DNA from: a virus
Virus record (IMG/VR): IMGVR_UViG_3300018481_000019
Span: 29,818-93,817 of that record
Length of the DNA: 64,000 nucleotides
Reading direction: 5' to 3' (one strand)
Part shown: positions 32,936 to 41,770 of the stretch, one piece after another
Layout: the number at the start of each line of letters is the position of its first letter
Numbering within the stretch: position 1 is the first letter of the stretch
Notes under the pieces: generated by a model
What the model saw: only the letters and a program-made list of their open reading frames with translations
Told to the model about the DNA's origin: nothing
Databases searched by the model: none
Made by a program: the position numbers and the translations under genes

Positions 32936-34662
32936 AGATCAGCCCATGTTTTTCCCGGTCCTGAAATGGAAGCTGTCAGCGGCACCATTAGATCGGTGTG
33001 CGTCATAGAGGCAAGCATCACCCGCTTGGCCTCTTCGACGTACTTCTCGGGAATAGAAAGCAACACTTCATCGTGAACGGGGATCAGCATGTAATCCTCC
33101 ATCCCGGCGTGACCGAGAGCGAGCAGGGATCGCTTTAGGTATTCGGCAGCAGCGCCTTGAATCTTGAAGTTGGTCGCGGCATACAGGGTGGCGGGGTCAA
33201 CGGGCAAGAACCGGCCTCCGAGAGTCATAACCCCGCCGGTTGCTCGGGCCTCTCGTTCGATGGTCTTTTGCAAATGGAACAGAGCGGGGTAGGACTCCCT
33301 CACTCCCATCTTGACTTCCGCCATGCGCTCAGTTGGGACACCGGCTCGCACCGCCATTGTCTCAATTCCAGCACCGTACAATTGCGAGTACCAATAGGTC
33401 TTCGCCATGTTGCGCCGGGTGTCGGACTTTTCGATGGTGGGGTCTTTGAAAATCTCCCGAGCAGTCTGAAGGAAGAAATCACCGCCAGCGAAAGCCTCAC
33501 CGAGCGCCTTGTCTCCGGCGAGCGATGCAGCGATGCGGAGTTCGATCTGCTCGTTATCGACCGACATCAGCACTTCATCTTCTCGCAGGGGGAGCACGGC
33601 TTGTCGAACCAACCGGGACTCGGGGTCGGAGTTGGGCTTGGGCAGAGTTTGTAGCGCCGGGGAACGGATGCTCATGCGTCCGGTGCGAGCGGCAACGGTG
33701 TCGATGGAAGGATGGATGATTCCATCGTGATTGAAAGTGAGGAAGTTGGCGAAGTAGGTGGAAGCCAACTTCTCGGTCTTGCGTACCCGCATTACCGAGC
33801 GGGCTACGTTGGCTGAGTCCCGGTCGCCGTAGGCCACGATCTTTTCCAGCGTCGGCTTATCGACGGCGATACGTCCCTTCTCGGTGCGCTTGGTGAGCAG
33901 CGAGCGGTCGGTGTTGGTGATGAACCAGCGGCCTAGCTCGTCGGGACTTGCCAGATTCACAATGCCCCGGTACGAGAGCTTCAGACCTTCAGCCTCCGAA
34001 CTGAGTTCAGCGAATTTCATTCGTGAGAAATCGCCGTCGATCCTCATGCCGTTGTGCTCCATCTGATTCGATAGCGAACGGACTCCCATCTCCAAGTCGT
34101 AGACCGGCGACTGAATCACTCTTTGAATCTCGGGTAGCTCGTAGATGCGGCTTGTCAGGATCACGTCGAGTGCGGCGTAGTAGAGATAGGTTTCAAAGTC
34201 GATGGGAATGTCCTGCCACCCCCACTTCTGCTTCGCCATTGCCTTTTTCAAATCTTCCTCCGCACCCCCATCGGACCCGAGCAGTCTCCGAGATGCAGCC
34301 TTCAGCCCTGCCGGTTCGGTGGGGTAGGCGATTCGTAGGGCGATCATGGTGTCGTCCAGTTTTCGCCAGGGAAGTTCGACTCCATGAACTGCCAGCGCAG
34401 GCACGTCGTAGGCAGTGTTGTGGATAACGAAGGGGCCGGAGTGCTTTTCAAAAACCCAATTGAAAAGACCGGGCCACTGGTCGAGTCTCGCGAGCCAAGC
34501 GAAGTCCGGTGAACCAATCTGAATCAGGCGTACCGAGAAGTCGTGGGCATGGAAGTCGAGTCCGGTGGTTTCCGTATCGACCGAGATGTAGGGACGGTGA
34601 GCTAGCCAGTCGGTGAAGTCGGCAACATCGTCACCGGATTGAATCAGCCGGTACAGGCTCAT
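32932..34662 (-). CDS. polA: Family A DNA polymerase with 3'-5' exonuclease
   Basis: 576 aa, lacking the 5' nuclease. Exonuclease motifs: V-D-T-E-T-T-G (~30), I-H-N-T-A-Y-D, Y-Y-A-A-L-D-V. Polymerase motif A is M-S-V-D-N-E-Q-I-E-L-R, an unusual D-N-E for the common D-Y-S; motif B R-R-N-M-A-K-T-Y-W-Y-S-Q-L-Y-G; motif C V-H-D-E-V-L. The residue matching E. coli Phe762 is Tyr, as in T7. The stop overlaps the HNH start as ATGA. Confidence 0.9.
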   Translation of the reverse strand: MSLYRLIQSGDDVADFTDWLAHRPYISVDTETTGLDFHAHDFSVRLIQIGSPDFAWLARLDQWPGLFNWVFEKHSGPFVIHNTAYDVPALAVHGVELPWRKLDDTMIALRIAYPTEPAGLKAASRRLLGSDGGAEEDLKKAMAKQKWGWQDIPIDFETYLYYAALDVILTSRIYELPEIQRVIQSPVYDLEMGVRSLSNQMEHNGMRIDGDFSRMKFAELSSEAEGLKLSYRGIVNLASPDELGRWFITNTDRSLLTKRTEKGRIAVDKPTLEKIVAYGDRDSANVARSVMRVRKTEKLASTYFANFLTFNHDGIIHPSIDTVAARTGRMSIRSPALQTLPKPNSDPESRLVRQAVLPLREDEVLMSVDNEQIELRIAASLAGDKALGEAFAGGDFFLQTAREIFKDPTIEKSDTRRNMAKTYWYSQLYGAGIETMAVRAGVPTERMAEVKMGVRESYPALFHLQKTIEREARATGGVMTLGGRFLPVDPATLYAATNFKIQGAAAEYLKRSLLALGHAGMEDYMLIPVHDEVLLSIPEKYVEEAKRVMLASMTHTDLMVPLTASISGPGKTWADL

Positions 34663-34682
34663 GGTGCTCCGTCTTGTCTGGG

Positions 34683-35372
34683 TCAGAGGGATCGGAAGCT
34701 GCCGCCCCGAACAGCAAGCCAGTTCTCCATTGCTCCGGTTAGCCGCCCTGCTCCCACCAATTGCGGGCTATCAAGCGTCTGCCAGAGCAAGTCTAATTCA
34801 TCGGGGGATGCGCCCGACGATGCGAACCCGTACTCATGCCAGTTGTCCTTGGCTTCGTAGAGCACCAGCTTGCGAAGCTCCCGGTCTGGTTTACATATAG
34901 CTAAAGCCGACGGATCGACAGGGCCGATGTAGTGCCGCCAACGGGTGAGCGGTTCAGCTTCCAGTTCCCGGCTGCGAGCCAGCGTGGACAGACTGTCCGG
35001 TGACATTGACTTGATTGAGGTAATGGCCTGCCGATGAATGTTGTCGAACAGAGAGGGCGAACCAATGATGTCGTCGTGCCGCCCTGGTTCAACAATCATG
35101 GTCACTCCGCCCCGGCTCGCCAGGAACAATTCCATGAGCTTGAAATCCAGGCTCAGATCAGGAGTGTCGTCTTCGATCAACTCTCGCCAGTGGTGGTGGA
35201 AGGTGACAAGGTGCTGCCCGATCCCCGGCTTGTAACTGCCGATGTCACTGGCGAAGAGGGATTCTGGATCGGACTCTCTGGTCTTGACTCTTTCAAAATC
35301 GACACGGCGGAATAGCTCATTGGTGTAGTTGTCGATTGCGAAGTCACTGGCTCCGGTGAGCACGATCAGCAT
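34683..35372 (-). CDS. 229-aa hypothetical protein
   Basis: Starts MLIVLTGASDFAIDNY; its ATG overlaps the upstream TAA. Mixed alpha/beta; V-T-M-I-V-E-P-G-R-H-D-D and G-P-V-D-P-S-A-L-A-I-C are distinctive. The start resembles a nucleotide-binding strand but lacks a P-loop Lys. Placed between polA and the DUF5662-like gene; a nucleotide-metabolism role would be a guess. Confidence 0.65.
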   Translation of the reverse strand: MLIVLTGASDFAIDNYTNELFRRVDFERVKTRESDPESLFASDIGSYKPGIGQHLVTFHHHWRELIEDDTPDLSLDFKLMELFLASRGGVTMIVEPGRHDDIIGSPSLFDNIHRQAITSIKSMSPDSLSTLARSRELEAEPLTRWRHYIGPVDPSALAICKPDRELRKLVLYEAKDNWHEYGFASSGASPDELDLLWQTLDSPQLVGAGRLTGAMENWLAVRGGSFRSL

Positions 35373-35836
35373 TAGAGCCAGCCGAAGTGCCGTGCCGTGC
35401 TTTCCAAAATGGCGACAAGTTGATCGGACATCTCAAAGCGATCCTTGTTGATCTTCAGGCTCCGCTCCAAGTTGCCGTCCTCATGGCGCTCGGTTGCGGC
35501 CTTCCAATCAGCCAGCATTTCGACAAGGTCGATCAGGGTCATGCCGTCGATGCCCTCTTCGTGGTGCTCGGGATGGTGACGATTGTTGGCGTAGTGGTGC
35601 TCCAAACCGGCCTGCATCTCAACTAGTAACTGGTGATACTCCGGTGAGCCATAGGTCGAGTGCCGGAGCTTGGGGGTGTATTCGTCAAAGAACGCAAGCT
35701 CGGGCGGCTGTGTCTTCGATGCGTCGTGCTCACGGCTCCGGTCGTCTAGCTCTTCGATCAGCGGAATCAGAAGTTCTCGCACCCGAATCGCATGTTCGAT
35801 GGTGTCGTTCCGGCTGTCGTAGTTGTCAGTCTTCAT
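35372..35836 (-). CDS. DUF5662-like His-rich helical protein
   Basis: 154 aa starting MKTDNYDSRNDTIEHA. H-H-Y-A-N-N-R-H-H-P-E-H-H (~93-105), followed by M-T-L-I-D-L-V-E-M-L-A-D-W-K-A-A, is the pattern of the phage DUF5662 family. The His cluster suggests a metal site (HD-like). Function unknown. Confidence 0.75.
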   Translation of the reverse strand: MKTDNYDSRNDTIEHAIRVRELLIPLIEELDDRSREHDASKTQPPELAFFDEYTPKLRHSTYGSPEYHQLLVEMQAGLEHHYANNRHHPEHHEEGIDGMTLIDLVEMLADWKAATERHEDGNLERSLKINKDRFEMSDQLVAILESTARHFGWL

Positions 35837-36230
35837 CGTCGTGTCTGTGTTTTGAAAGCATGTGGCGGCGGAGGTCTTGGAACGAACGGTGGCAGTGCGG
35901 GCAGACACCGGCCTCCGCTTTCTCCACCTTGGCTTTGAGCTTGGTGGCTACACCTTTCAGCGCACGGTTGGATCGCTCCGATGCGTCGAGTTGGTCACGG
36001 ATCGCGGCGGCTCTGGCTTCGGCTCGTTTCGCTTTTTCTTCTGCCCGCTTCGCCCTTTCAGCGTCAGTGATTCCCTCAAACCATTGGTTGTGTCCGCTCG
36101 GACAGTAAAACTCATGCCGGTCTGAGCGCCGTCGTTCCTCAAAGTCCTTGGTGATAGCGAACATCATGTGGCACGACGCACAGTGAATCGTGACCAGCGT
36201 TTCTTTTTCGGTGACTGTAAATGAACTCAC
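35826..36230 (-). CDS. Zinc-finger/coiled-coil protein
   Basis: 134 aa, GTG start (GTGA). N-terminal Cys pair C-A-S-C plus C/H (~17-46), a long Lys/Arg/Ala/Glu coiled coil (~55-108), then a C-terminal C2H2-like finger C-P-H-C-H-R-S-F...H-M-L-S-K-H. Similar finger proteins are common in phages; probably binds nucleic acid. Confidence 0.7.
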   Translation of the reverse strand: MSSFTVTEKETLVTIHCASCHMMFAITKDFEERRRSDRHEFYCPSGHNQWFEGITDAERAKRAEEKAKRAEARAAAIRDQLDASERSNRALKGVATKLKAKVEKAEAGVCPHCHRSFQDLRRHMLSKHRHDDED

Positions 36231-36721
36231 GAAATCCTTTCGACCCGGTAGGCGGCGTTGATTGCTTCGTCAATGGCGGCGACGTTTTCCAAGAGTTCGA
36301 TTGAGATGCGGGGGAGGTGCCTGGACCCGTCTCGTTTTCGATAGAGCGCGGCGACTATCTCATGGGGGTCGGTGGCGATGGTGGCCCAATAGCGGGCTTC
36401 CTCCACAAGTAGCTTGGTGAAGTCGTATTCGCTCGGGACACATTGGTCGAATTCAAAACCAGTGTCGGGGTCTTCGCCGGGATATGCCTCTTGGAAGCGG
36501 GGAATGTCGCCAAGGATTCGGGGGCATCCCGGCATGTGGAGCATGATTGACATGCCGAGCTTTTCCAAAACGTAGCTCCCGCCGCTGGTTCGGAATAGCT
36601 GAAGCTCGGTCCAGCGGGGAGACTCAGGCCGACGGGAGGACACCTTGCCGAGATGCCGACCCTCAAACGTAATCAGTCGCGCCCCGTCCCTCACTTGGAA
36701 TTCGCCAAACGTCACACTCAA
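36227..36721 (-). CDS. 164-aa hypothetical protein
   Basis: TTG start (or GTG two codons in), GTGA overlap downstream. Begins S-V-T-F-G-E-F-Q-V and ends in a helical Ala/Glu segment. Could be a host-function or tail-assembly protein; not recognised. 36722-36765 holds no gene. Confidence 0.55.
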   Translation of the reverse strand: MSVTFGEFQVRDGARLITFEGRHLGKVSSRRPESPRWTELQLFRTSGGSYVLEKLGMSIMLHMPGCPRILGDIPRFQEAYPGEDPDTGFEFDQCVPSEYDFTKLLVEEARYWATIATDPHEIVAALYRKRDGSRHLPRISIELLENVAAIDEAINAAYRVERIS

Positions 36722-36765
36722 TGTCTTGCCCGTCGTCAGTTGGGGAATTGCCTACGCTACCGCAC

Positions 36766-37029
36766 CTACGGCGCATCGTCCTCTTCGTCGTCCTCTTCGT
36801 CCCATCCGATTGCTAAGTCAAACTTGGTCATTTCCAGCAAGCCCACGATCTGCTCCATGTGGGGAAGCGGTTCGCCGTGAACGTGACGGAGTCGAGTCAG
36901 TGTCCCGTCAGCTTGGAGCACTTCGATAACGGTGATTCCGTAGAGCGGCATATCGGTTTCCAAAACACCGACCAGGGCCGCCGCCACGTCGAGTGAGCTT
37001 TTGATTTCGTGCTGGTGCTCGTCGCTCAC
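36766..37029 (-). CDS. 87-aa acidic hypothetical protein
   Basis: GTG start overlapping the upstream stop. Alpha/beta with an acidic C-terminus (DEEDDEEDDAP). Last gene of the neck cluster. Confidence 0.65.
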   Translation of the reverse strand: MSDEHQHEIKSSLDVAAALVGVLETDMPLYGITVIEVLQADGTLTRLRHVHGEPLPHMEQIVGLLEMTKFDLAIGWDEEDDEEDDAP

Positions 37030-37457
37030 ATCGCCTCTTCCAGAGCATCGCTGAGGAATGGCTGCGCTTGTTGTCCGGGGTGGCGGACCTTATGGAAGGC
37101 GACGACTCGGCCTTTCTTGTGCCAGAAGAACGTGAGCCGGGGAGCGGTCTTTGGGACGATGGTGTGGGGGTTGGTCCCTTGATGCACGTACAGAGCGTGC
37201 TTGGGAACGGCAATTACCCGGCCTTCCAGTTCCTTGTTGTGCCGCCCACGTTGCGGTCGGATAGCTCCCTGCAATCGTCCGGTCGAGTAGTTGATCCCGG
37301 TGGCATTGTGCGGGAACTTCCCCGGTCCCGGTGCCATAGAGATAGCGATGCCGGTGGTTTGCAAGGTCTTCCGGTAGATGTATTTCCCTACGTCGCCCTT
37401 CCATGAGCGAGTGAGTTCATACATCGCGATGGGGTTGGCAACATAGACAACCGCCAC
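37026..37457 (-). CDS. Head-tail/tail completion protein (HK97 gp10-like)
   Basis: 143 aa from GTG 37457 (overlapping the upstream TAG). A-L-Y-V-H-Q-G-T-N-P-H-T-I, L-T-F-F-W-H-K-K-G-R and V-R-H-P-G-Q-Q-A-Q-P-F-L-S-D-A-L are the hallmark of the HK97 gp10 family, which joins head and tail. Confidence 0.8.
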   Translation of the reverse strand: MAVVYVANPIAMYELTRSWKGDVGKYIYRKTLQTTGIAISMAPGPGKFPHNATGINYSTGRLQGAIRPQRGRHNKELEGRVIAVPKHALYVHQGTNPHTIVPKTAPRLTFFWHKKGRVVAFHKVRHPGQQAQPFLSDALEEAM

Positions 37458-37780
37458 TAGACCCGCTCTTTCAAATCCTTGACCAAGTCAGACTTGCCGA
37501 GCGCCCTTGCTCGTTTCTTGATGTGGCGAACAACGGGTGCTCGGTTCTTGGCGCGGCCTATGGCCTGAATCGCCTTTTTCAAATCGGCTACATCTTTGAT
37601 GGGGTAGCTCCCATCCTTCATCGCCCATCCCTTTTTCTTCGCTTCCTTGCGGTGCTCGGTGTTCCAATAGGACGTGGCGGTTCCCACCAAGCTCGGGTGG
37701 CTAGATCGTTCTCGGGTATCTCGGAGCGTGTAGTGCATCGGGATTCGGTCTTCCCAGAACTGAAGATCGCTGTGACTCAT
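37457..37780 (-). CDS. Small virion-cluster protein with DGSYPI motif
   Basis: 107 aa, ATGA overlap. D-G-S-Y-P-I-K-D-V-A-D-L-K-K-A-I-Q-A-I-G-R-A-K, then H-I-K-K-R-A-R-A-L-G, is a conserved segment often fused to actinophage head or protease proteins; here it stands alone. Confidence 0.7.
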   Translation of the reverse strand: MSHSDLQFWEDRIPMHYTLRDTRERSSHPSLVGTATSYWNTEHRKEAKKKGWAMKDGSYPIKDVADLKKAIQAIGRAKNRAPVVRHIKKRARALGKSDLVKDLKERV

Positions 37781-38214
37781 GGGACTCCAATCGTCAATTG
37801 CAGGCTGCTAATCGCAAGCCCTCCGGTGTTGGCGAATCCGATTGAAAAGTCCTTTGCCCAATAGGGGTCGATGGACAAGACCCAACTCCACAGACAGTCA
37901 GCGTCCTTGTCGGTTTGCGCCGAGATGCGCTTGACCTCTTCGACGTTCTCCGTGCCGTCGTCCTCCATCTCGTAAGCACAGTCTCGGGACAGAGCGATGA
38001 TGAAGGTTCCCACTTGTATGTATCCGCACTTGCCGCCTTGCTCGTCAAAGAGCGGAGTGGCATCGACACTGGAAGCGGCAGCGATCAGGGATTCGCAAGA
38101 GATAACCATGTCACCCGTTTTTGAATACGACACTTTGGGGATCGCCACTCCGCAAGCCACGGCGTATTCCTCAAAGTCCTTTCGGAGATGATCGGCGTAT
38201 TCCAGAGGGGTCAT
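37777..38214 (-). CDS. 145-aa neck/tail hypothetical protein
   Basis: ATGA overlaps on both sides within the neck cluster. Mostly beta (TPLFDEQGGKCGYIQVGTFI). Possibly a tail terminator by position between a connector-like and a gp10-like gene. Confidence 0.6.
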   Translation of the reverse strand: MTPLEYADHLRKDFEEYAVACGVAIPKVSYSKTGDMVISCESLIAAASSVDATPLFDEQGGKCGYIQVGTFIIALSRDCAYEMEDDGTENVEEVKRISAQTDKDADCLWSWVLSIDPYWAKDFSIGFANTGGLAISSLQLTIGVP

Positions 38215-38984
38215 GCCTCACACCCGATCTGCTCGGACCACACTCGCCGTCCGTGGTTGAGCGGGTCGATAGCTCGGCCTCCCGGCACCCCACGGCGAGC
38301 AATCGTGATCCATGAGTCGATACGGGAGATGCCGACAAGTCCCTTGTCCATGAAGGTCTGAGGATCAAGGATCGTCCACGACACACCTTGCCGAACGATG
38401 GACGTGACCCGCTCGGGAAGGTTGCACTTTTCACCAAGGAATGCCTTGCCATATTCGGTCGAGAGATAGAGAGTCGCGGCCTTGGCTCCCGGCGGGAGAT
38501 TGTCACCGATGGTGTATTCGACGGCGACTCGCTTGGGGCAACCACACCCATTGGAGTTGGTGCGCCAATCGAAGAACGGAACGCCGTGCATGTGGGAAGA
38601 CCCACCACAGTCACCGCCGCAAATTGAAATCTTGTGCTCGGTGGTCCGGCAGTAGGCAAGGTCTTTTGAATCGGCATCGCAATTGTGCAATGTCGAGACG
38701 GAGTCGATGGTCTGGATCGGAGTGCGGGTGAGATTGAGCAGGCAACCCCTGGTTTCAAAAACCTCTCGCCAGCATTCAACCCCGTGATAAAACCCGTTGG
38801 TCAGTTGGTCGAGAACCCACGTCGCTTCCTGCACGATCCCGGTGGCTTGCTCTTCGGTCAGCGTGGGGAACAACTCCATGAGGACGGAGGGGTCGATCCA
38901 CATGGGATCGTCGGGAGCGGCGGGCGGAGCGGGCGGAGCGTTCGTTACGTCAAACGCTGAAGAGAACGCTCGGGAAAAGCTCAT
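38211..38984 (-). CDS. Head-tail connector-like protein
   Basis: 257 aa with ATGA overlaps. An N-terminal helical region (~25-80: LFPTLTEEQATGIVQEATW) like gp6-type connectors, then a Cys/Gly-rich insert (C-G-G-D-C-G-G, N-G-C-G-C-P; ~108-135) and a beta-rich end. The Cys-rich insert is unusual and may bind metal. Confidence 0.6.
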   Translation of the reverse strand: MSFSRAFSSAFDVTNAPPAPPAAPDDPMWIDPSVLMELFPTLTEEQATGIVQEATWVLDQLTNGFYHGVECWREVFETRGCLLNLTRTPIQTIDSVSTLHNCDADSKDLAYCRTTEHKISICGGDCGGSSHMHGVPFFDWRTNSNGCGCPKRVAVEYTIGDNLPPGAKAATLYLSTEYGKAFLGEKCNLPERVTSIVRQGVSWTILDPQTFMDKGLVGISRIDSWITIARRGVPGGRAIDPLNHGRRVWSEQIGCEA

Positions 38985-39433
38985 GCCAGTGAGACAACTG
39001 CCGTGATCGTCACTGGATCATTGTTGGCGGGAGCAGCACCGACAACTTCCACTACCGCAATGGGAAGCTCCCGATAGATGCCAAGGTCAACGATGGGTCC
39101 GGTGACATCGGCAACCAGCTTTGTCCCGCCTGTCGTGGCAACCCAGATACGTGTCTTCGCTTCGTCGTCTCCTACCAAGTTGAAAGTCGGGGAAGCCCCT
39201 TCATCGGCAATCTCTGAAACCCACAGCTTCGTCGCTGTCATATCCCATGACGTGTCAGTCCTCACCCGTCCGGTTGCGGGAGTGGCGGAGGTTGTCCACT
39301 TGTAGGCAAAGGCTTGACCCATCGTGTTACCGGCTCGGTTGAAAAGCTCGGTGACGATGGTTTGCAAATCGTCAGCGTCGATAGCTCCTGCGTCGTTGTC
39401 GGGGATCAGGGCGAGTAGTTCTTCAAGCGTCAT
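38981..39433 (-). CDS. Virion surface/decoration-like protein
   Basis: 150 aa. N-terminal T-L-E-E-L-L-A-L-I-P-D-N...I-D-A-D-D-L-Q-T-I-V-T-E-L resembles the start of phage fibre-like proteins; the rest is beta-rich (ATKLWVSEIADEGASPTFNL). Probably a virion appendage. Confidence 0.6.
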   Translation of the reverse strand: MTLEELLALIPDNDAGAIDADDLQTIVTELFNRAGNTMGQAFAYKWTTSATPATGRVRTDTSWDMTATKLWVSEIADEGASPTFNLVGDDEAKTRIWVATTGGTKLVADVTGPIVDLGIYRELPIAVVEVVGAAPANNDPVTITAVVSLA

Positions 39434-39677
39434 GGGGGATCGTTGCCGGTGGGCCGGGTATGTCGGTGCGGACGTGGCTGTTGAATTCCAACTGCGACAT
39501 CAGTTCCACGATTCTCATTTCAAGCTCATGGTTCCGATTTGAAAATGCAGTGATGGTGTTTCCCTGAAGCATGACCAAGTGCTCTAGTTCCAAGATGCGA
39601 ATGGTCTTTTCGTCAGCCTCCGCCTGAGAAATCGTGGAGTCGTCCGTCTCTGTCTCTGGCTGTTCGTTCTCGTTCAT
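39423..39677 (-). CDS. 84-aa coiled-coil protein near fibre genes
   Basis: MNENEQPETETDDSTISQAE and onward; acidic start, then heptads (RILELEHLVMLQ; HELEMRIVELMSQL). Likely a trimeric coiled coil or small fibre accessory. ATGA overlap with the fibre gene. Confidence 0.65.
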   Translation of the reverse strand: MNENEQPETETDDSTISQAEADEKTIRILELEHLVMLQGNTITAFSNRNHELEMRIVELMSQLEFNSHVRTDIPGPPATIPHDA

Positions 39678-40588
39678 GTGGCGACCTTAGTTTCCAGGGC
39701 GTTGACCCGAGCGGCTAACCACTGCACTGCCATGAGCAGCGGAACGATCAACCCTTCATAGGCGACCGTGTCCACCACGCCGGTTTCGGCATCGGCAAAG
39801 GTGAACTCGGGGGCCGTTTCAAAAACCTCTTCAGCGATCAATCCGATGTGGGTGTCTTCACCGTCTCGTTCGATCCGTGACTTGTAGTTGACCGGACGGA
39901 GCGCGAGCAGCCGTTCGATGTAGCTCGGGTCTGCGTCTTCGATGTCCTTTTTGAAACGACGGGACGATGTCTGTCGCAAGAACTCAGCGCCGCTTCCCAC
40001 CTTCCAAGCGGGGAGCGAGCCAGACGTGGTGTCGGTGCCGGGGCCGAGCATGTTGCCCCGGAAGGTGGCTTGACCTTCCACGTTGAATCCACCGCCGTTG
40101 ATAACCAGTCCGCCGGTGAGAGTGCCGCCGGTGAGCCGGAGGTAGTTGGCATCGGCTACTTCCAGATATTGATTGTGGGCGTGAGCGGTCCCGCCAACCA
40201 CCGTCACGGTCATGGTCATATCGGCATTGCCTCTGACATTCACCGAGCCGGTGGCATCGCCGGTGAGGGTCAGCTTCCTTGTCGTCGTCCACATTGGGAC
40301 GTGGTCGTGTCCGTGAGTTGACGGGGGGAAGGTGGTCGGCTTGCCGGGAAGGGTGCTCCACACCACGGCTCCCACCTTGCCGTCCACGTATTGCTTGTGA
40401 GTCGCGTCGTCAGCACTGGTGGGCGAGCCGAGTCCACTGATCCGGTTTCCGCCCATGTTGACCAAGCCGATGAAAGTGCCGCCCTGCTTGGGCATGAGCG
40501 ATTCCGACATCGCTCGCAATGCCGCCGGGACATCGGCGGGGTCAGCGTATGAGGGGAGGGTCACTCCGTCTATGACAATCGGCGGCAC
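39674..40588 (-). CDS. Tail fibre/appendage with S74 chaperone domain
   Basis: 304 aa from GTG. Collagen-free beta fibre repeats (~35-200: L-T-G-D-A-T-G-S-V, L-R-L-T-G-G-T-L-T-G-G-L), then an intramolecular chaperone of S74 type: S-S-R-R-F-K-K-D-I-E (~210-219, Ser nucleophile), L-R-P-V-N-Y-K, H-I-G-L-I-A-E-E-V, and a terminal helix V-N-A-L-E. S74 domains trimerise and then cut themselves off. Confidence 0.85.
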   Translation of the reverse strand: MPPIVIDGVTLPSYADPADVPAALRAMSESLMPKQGGTFIGLVNMGGNRISGLGSPTSADDATHKQYVDGKVGAVVWSTLPGKPTTFPPSTHGHDHVPMWTTTRKLTLTGDATGSVNVRGNADMTMTVTVVGGTAHAHNQYLEVADANYLRLTGGTLTGGLVINGGGFNVEGQATFRGNMLGPGTDTTSGSLPAWKVGSGAEFLRQTSSRRFKKDIEDADPSYIERLLALRPVNYKSRIERDGEDTHIGLIAEEVFETAPEFTFADAETGVVDTVAYEGLIVPLLMAVQWLAARVNALETKVAT

Positions 40589-40628
40589 GTCAAGTCCTCT
40601 CGGTCACGAACCAAGACAGTAATGAGCG

Positions 40629-40650
40629 GGGAGCACCCGTAGGTGCTCCC
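40629..40650. terminator. Hairpin after the tail-tube gene
   Basis: GGGAGCACC-CGTA-GGTGCTCCC, a perfect 9-bp stem in the 72-base gap between the tail-tube-like and fibre genes. No T-run follows, so it may be an attenuator or processing site. Confidence 0.6.
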
Positions 40651-40660
40651 AACTCAATTG

Positions 40661-41701
40661 TCATGCCTTGGAGACTGTGTCGGTGCTGTCGGTCCACGTT
40701 CCGGCAACGTTTTGCCAGATCGCGTATTCGGTTCCGCCGTCGTCGTAGAACGCCGCACTGTCGTTAGCGGGCAATCCCGCTGGCGGGGTAGTGCCGGGAT
40801 CGACTGTGACGATATCCACGTCCGGTGGAATCGGTGTGATATCGACTGCCGAATCGACCCAACTTCCCGCACGGACAATCCACACCGAACCATCGTCGCT
40901 GGTGACGATGATCGACCCGTCGGGTGCTCCCGTCGGGCCAGCGATGGGAGCGGTTCCCATTCCGGCTGTCGGGGTATCAACGTCCAACTCCGGGTTCAGC
41001 GTGTTCTCTTCGTCAGCGGGCCACTCGTTGCCGTCGCCGGGTGTGCCTTCGGCCCAACCGAATGCTGGCAGAGCAGCGGTGCGGACGTAAGAGAATGGAT
41101 TCTCCAACGCTTCCTTGTACGTGACCCAACTGTCGTCCACGTTGTTCGGGTTGAGTCCAGTGGGAACGAGCGCTGCGTTGCCGAGCGCTTGTCCTGTGAA
41201 CTCATTGGTGAGCGCCGAGTTTCCAAACTCACGGTCGCCTTCGTAGCGCACTTTCACGTAGGGGAAAACCCAATGCCAATACGGTTGTCCCGCGGCAGGC
41301 TTTCCGCCCACGTTGGCGGTTGACCAAATCTCAATCGCGACGGGGTTGCCGACCACCGAACCCACGACGGGTGAGGTATAGCCGACCACGTTTCCGTTTT
41401 CGTCAAGAATGATCTTTCCGCCTGCGAGCAAGGCTGCGGCTTCGGGATCGGGCGCACATAGAGCAAGGCTGAAATTCAGCCGCTTCAGTGTGTCGTCCGC
41501 CTTCCATGAGATACACACTCCGCCGTCGGCTCGCTTCTCTGCAATCTCGTCGCCTTCCTCAAACTCGGGCGAGAAGGTTGCGGAGATGAAACCGCGGGTG
41601 GTGAGGATCGGGAAGTCCGGGTCAATCGACCCGTCCGTGTTGAGACGGGTAATCCGAATCGCATTGCCCATTACCGACGACGCTCCGTCTCTATGAGCCA
41701 T
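40661..41701 (-). CDS. Major tail protein-like (tail tube)
   Basis: 346 aa. Begins G-N-A-I-R-I-T-R-L-N...F-I-S-A-T-F-S-P-E-F-E-E-G-D-E-I-A-E-K, as in actinophage tail tube proteins, with F-P-Y-V-K-V-R-Y and E-F-T-G-Q-A (~165-190). A Pro/Asp/Thr-rich C-terminal extension (~235-346) with a small beta-domain probably decorates the tail surface. Confidence 0.75.
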   Translation of the reverse strand: MAHRDGASSVMGNAIRITRLNTDGSIDPDFPILTTRGFISATFSPEFEEGDEIAEKRADGGVCISWKADDTLKRLNFSLALCAPDPEAAALLAGGKIILDENGNVVGYTSPVVGSVVGNPVAIEIWSTANVGGKPAAGQPYWHWVFPYVKVRYEGDREFGNSALTNEFTGQALGNAALVPTGLNPNNVDDSWVTYKEALENPFSYVRTAALPAFGWAEGTPGDGNEWPADEENTLNPELDVDTPTAGMGTAPIAGPTGAPDGSIIVTSDDGSVWIVRAGSWVDSAVDITPIPPDVDIVTVDPGTTPPAGLPANDSAAFYDDGGTEYAIWQNVAGTWTDSTDTVSKA

Positions 41702-41729
41702 TTGAAAATCTCCTTCCTATGGCTGTCAT

Positions 41730-41760
41730 GGGTGAGCGGGTTTTGAAAACCCGCTCACCC
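41730..41760. terminator. Perfect 15-bp hairpin with TTTTGAAAA at its apex
   Basis: Left arm 41730-41744 and right arm 41746-41760 are exact complements around a single G. The apex is the phage-wide TTTTGAAA word. It lies between the capsid and tail-tube genes and probably acts as a terminator or processing hairpin tuning their ratio. Confidence 0.8.
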
Positions 41761-41770
41761 GGAGCGTCAT

